From Pedobacter kyungheensis (GTDB taxonomy: Bacteria; Bacteroidota; Bacteroidia; Sphingobacteriales; Sphingobacteriaceae): a stretch of 64,000 nucleotides of DNA. The notes below the pieces were generated by a model that was not told the DNA's origin, did no database searches, and saw nothing but the letters and a program-made list of their open reading frames with translations. A program made the translations under genes and the position numbers. The stretch's first letter is position 1. Every line of letters starts with the position of its first letter. Shown here piece after piece: positions 62,782-64,000 of this stretch. The DNA lies in contig NZ_JSYN01000006.1 of the NCBI RefSeq assembly GCF_000812965.1, positions 1 to 64,000 of the forward strand. Reading direction: 5' to 3'.

Positions 62782-63770
62782 GCAGCCCACGTTTAATTAT
62801 TTATTTTATAAAACCGCCAGTAAAAGACCGTTTCTTTTGGGGAGACCGGTATATTTTGCCCAAAATTAGAAAAGTGATAAGAGGCGAAAGAATAAGTAGT
62901 TTAGAAATAGTTTTTAAAAACCTTTGCAAAGCTTTCGATCATGTAAAACAACCTTATTTGACCAATATCCCTTTCGATCAAATTACCGAGCGTGACCACA
63001 TTATTGTACTTGGTTTGGGATTGCAGGCCTTAAACGGATACCGTAAAACAAATAAGCTCGTTGCAGGTATTGGCTTGATGACACACCCATCAAACTGGCC
63101 AACTTTGTTTATGGATTACCCTGTTGCAACTTATCTTCAACATTCAAAATGGACTGCAGACATTTACAATAAATGGTTTGGTAAAGATACGTGTAGCATA
63201 TGGCCCGCCGGAATTGATACAGGATTTTGGAAGCCAAAGCCAAGTGAATCAAAAATAGATATTTTGATATATGTCAAGTTTTTATGGGATCAGGAACAAA
63301 ATCGTTTAAACCTACTTAATCCGATTGTTGCTTTTTTGGAAAAAGAACAGATCTCACATCGGCTAATAGTTTATGGAGCCTATGATGTAAAAACCTACAA
63401 GGAATTACTGGCCAGCAGTAAAGGAATGATTTTTTTATGCGAACACGAAAGCCAGGGTTTAGCTTATCAAGAAGCATTATCCATGAACGTGCCAATACTG
63501 GCCTGGGACCAAGGCTTATGGCTGGATCCTAGCCGGTTTGAATGGGGCGAAACAGCGCCGGTAAAAGCAACATCAGTACCCTATTTTGATGAACGTTGCG
63601 GCGATAAATTTAAAAACCTAAACGAGTTTTACAACAAATTCCCGTTGTACTACTCAGCCTTAAACCGTTCTAAATTCTCGCCACGGGATTACATATTGGA
63701 AAACCTATCACTAGAAAAAAGTGCAGAACAAATGTCATCAATTCTGAATGGGGTATATAGTTTAACCTAA
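62778..63770 (+). CDS. Putative GT-B glycosyltransferase
   Basis: A 330-residue protein. LGLGLQAL and HPSNWPTLF sit in the N-terminal half; SIWPAGIDTGFWKPK and the donor-site GMIFLCEHESQGLAYQEAL (with two Glu, E-x6-E) are in the C-terminal half and match GT4-like transferases. The start is TTG at 62778 overlapping the previous stop (TTGA). Confidence 0.7.
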   Translation: MSSPRLIIYFIKPPVKDRFFWGDRYILPKIRKVIRGERISSLEIVFKNLCKAFDHVKQPYLTNIPFDQITERDHIIVLGLGLQALNGYRKTNKLVAGIGLMTHPSNWPTLFMDYPVATYLQHSKWTADIYNKWFGKDTCSIWPAGIDTGFWKPKPSESKIDILIYVKFLWDQEQNRLNLLNPIVAFLEKEQISHRLIVYGAYDVKTYKELLASSKGMIFLCEHESQGLAYQEALSMNVPILAWDQGLWLDPSRFEWGETAPVKATSVPYFDERCGDKFKNLNEFYNKFPLYYSALNRSKFSPRDYILENLSLEKSAEQMSSILNGVYSLT

Positions 63771-63804
63771 ACCTGATTATTGAAATGAATAACCCCAAAA
63801 ATTT

Positions 63805-64000
63805 ATGAACTGGAAATACTTAACAGGCAAAACATTTTCAAGTTTGGAACAAGGTTTATTAAAACTACAGCTTAATTTCATCTCCAAAAATTACCCATAT
63901 GGTAGAAATTGGATGTTTGATGCAAAAAGAATACTAGCCAAAGAACCTTCAGTTATTGTTGATGCAGGCGCAAATATCGGATCCATCAGTAAAGAGTTGA
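63805..64000 (+). CDS. FkbM-type methyltransferase, N-terminal part (cut by window edge)
   Basis: Sixty-five codons from an ATG at 63805 reach the window edge. VIVDAGANIGSISKE at the end is the SAM motif I of FkbM methyltransferases, which O-methylate sugars and other substrates. The polysaccharide cluster therefore continues beyond the window. Confidence 0.7.
   Translation, partial: MNWKYLTGKTFSSLEQGLLKLQLNFISKNYPYGRNWMFDAKRILAKEPSVIVDAGANIGSISKEL

Overview
The window looks like a chromosomal segment of a Bacteroidota bacterium, most likely family Sphingobacteriaceae and probably Pedobacter or a close relative. The evidence is a division cluster in Bacteroidota form (MraY with a mid-protein insertion, FtsZ with a long linker and conserved tail), an alpha-oxoamine synthase of the sphingolipid or sulfonolipid type, secreted GH20, sulfatase and DUF1080 enzymes, and dispersed intergenic repeats of a kind common in this phylum. 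The genus is an inference from protein similarity by eye. I saw no rRNA, tRNA or CRISPR array.

Layout. 1-170 is the end of an IS3-type insertion sequence cut by the window edge. 197-5084 holds an acetyltransferase, a Crp/AraC hybrid regulator, a 58-residue histone-like protein, an alpha/beta hydrolase and a PLP enzyme. 5256-22032 (minus strand) is the complete dcw cluster mraZ-rsmH-ftsL-ftsI-murE-mraY-murD-ftsW-murG-murC-ftsQ-ftsA-ftsZ, without murF or ddl. Its junctions at mraZ-rsmH-ftsL-ftsI, murE-mraY and murC-ftsQ overlap, but four other spacers carry dispersed repeats. Three direct GTGGTA repeats, probably the MraZ operator, lie in front of mraZ. 22475-24512 is a GH20 hexosaminidase split by a frameshift, preceded by a LacI-type palindrome. 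Then come a PIN toxin-antitoxin pair, a PepSY membrane protein, a small GIN-like protein, a DUF1080 protein, pgk, an acetyltransferase, a sulfatase, a DoxX-like protein and gap.

34618-64000 is a surface-polysaccharide locus. On the minus strand it starts with a WecA/TagO-type initiating transferase and a family 2 glycosyltransferase, followed by a tandem array of six small related secreted proteins (36670-40156). Divergent from these, on the plus strand, is one long gene series: Wza-like OPX lipoprotein, Wzc-like tyrosine kinase, NusG-like antiterminator, AsnB-like amidotransferase, glycosyltransferases, Wzm/Wzt ABC exporter, methyltransferases, cupin, perosamine-synthase-like aminotransferase, an MBOAT/SGNH acetylation pair, more glycosyltransferases and a truncated FkbM methyltransferase at the right edge. 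Many neighbouring genes overlap by 1-30 bases, so they are probably translated together.

The most unusual content is the six-gene array. Each protein has a signal peptide, a Gly-Cys pair 4-7 residues after the predicted cleavage site, an even number of extracytoplasmic cysteines (4 or 6), and a C-terminal Cys-x(0-2)-[PSN/V]-[LI]-Asp-[Asp/Gly] motif followed directly by one transmembrane helix and basic residues. That tail resembles an exosortase-type sorting signal. The array stands next to a polysaccharide export locus, as is typical of exosortase systems, but no exosortase is encoded in the window.
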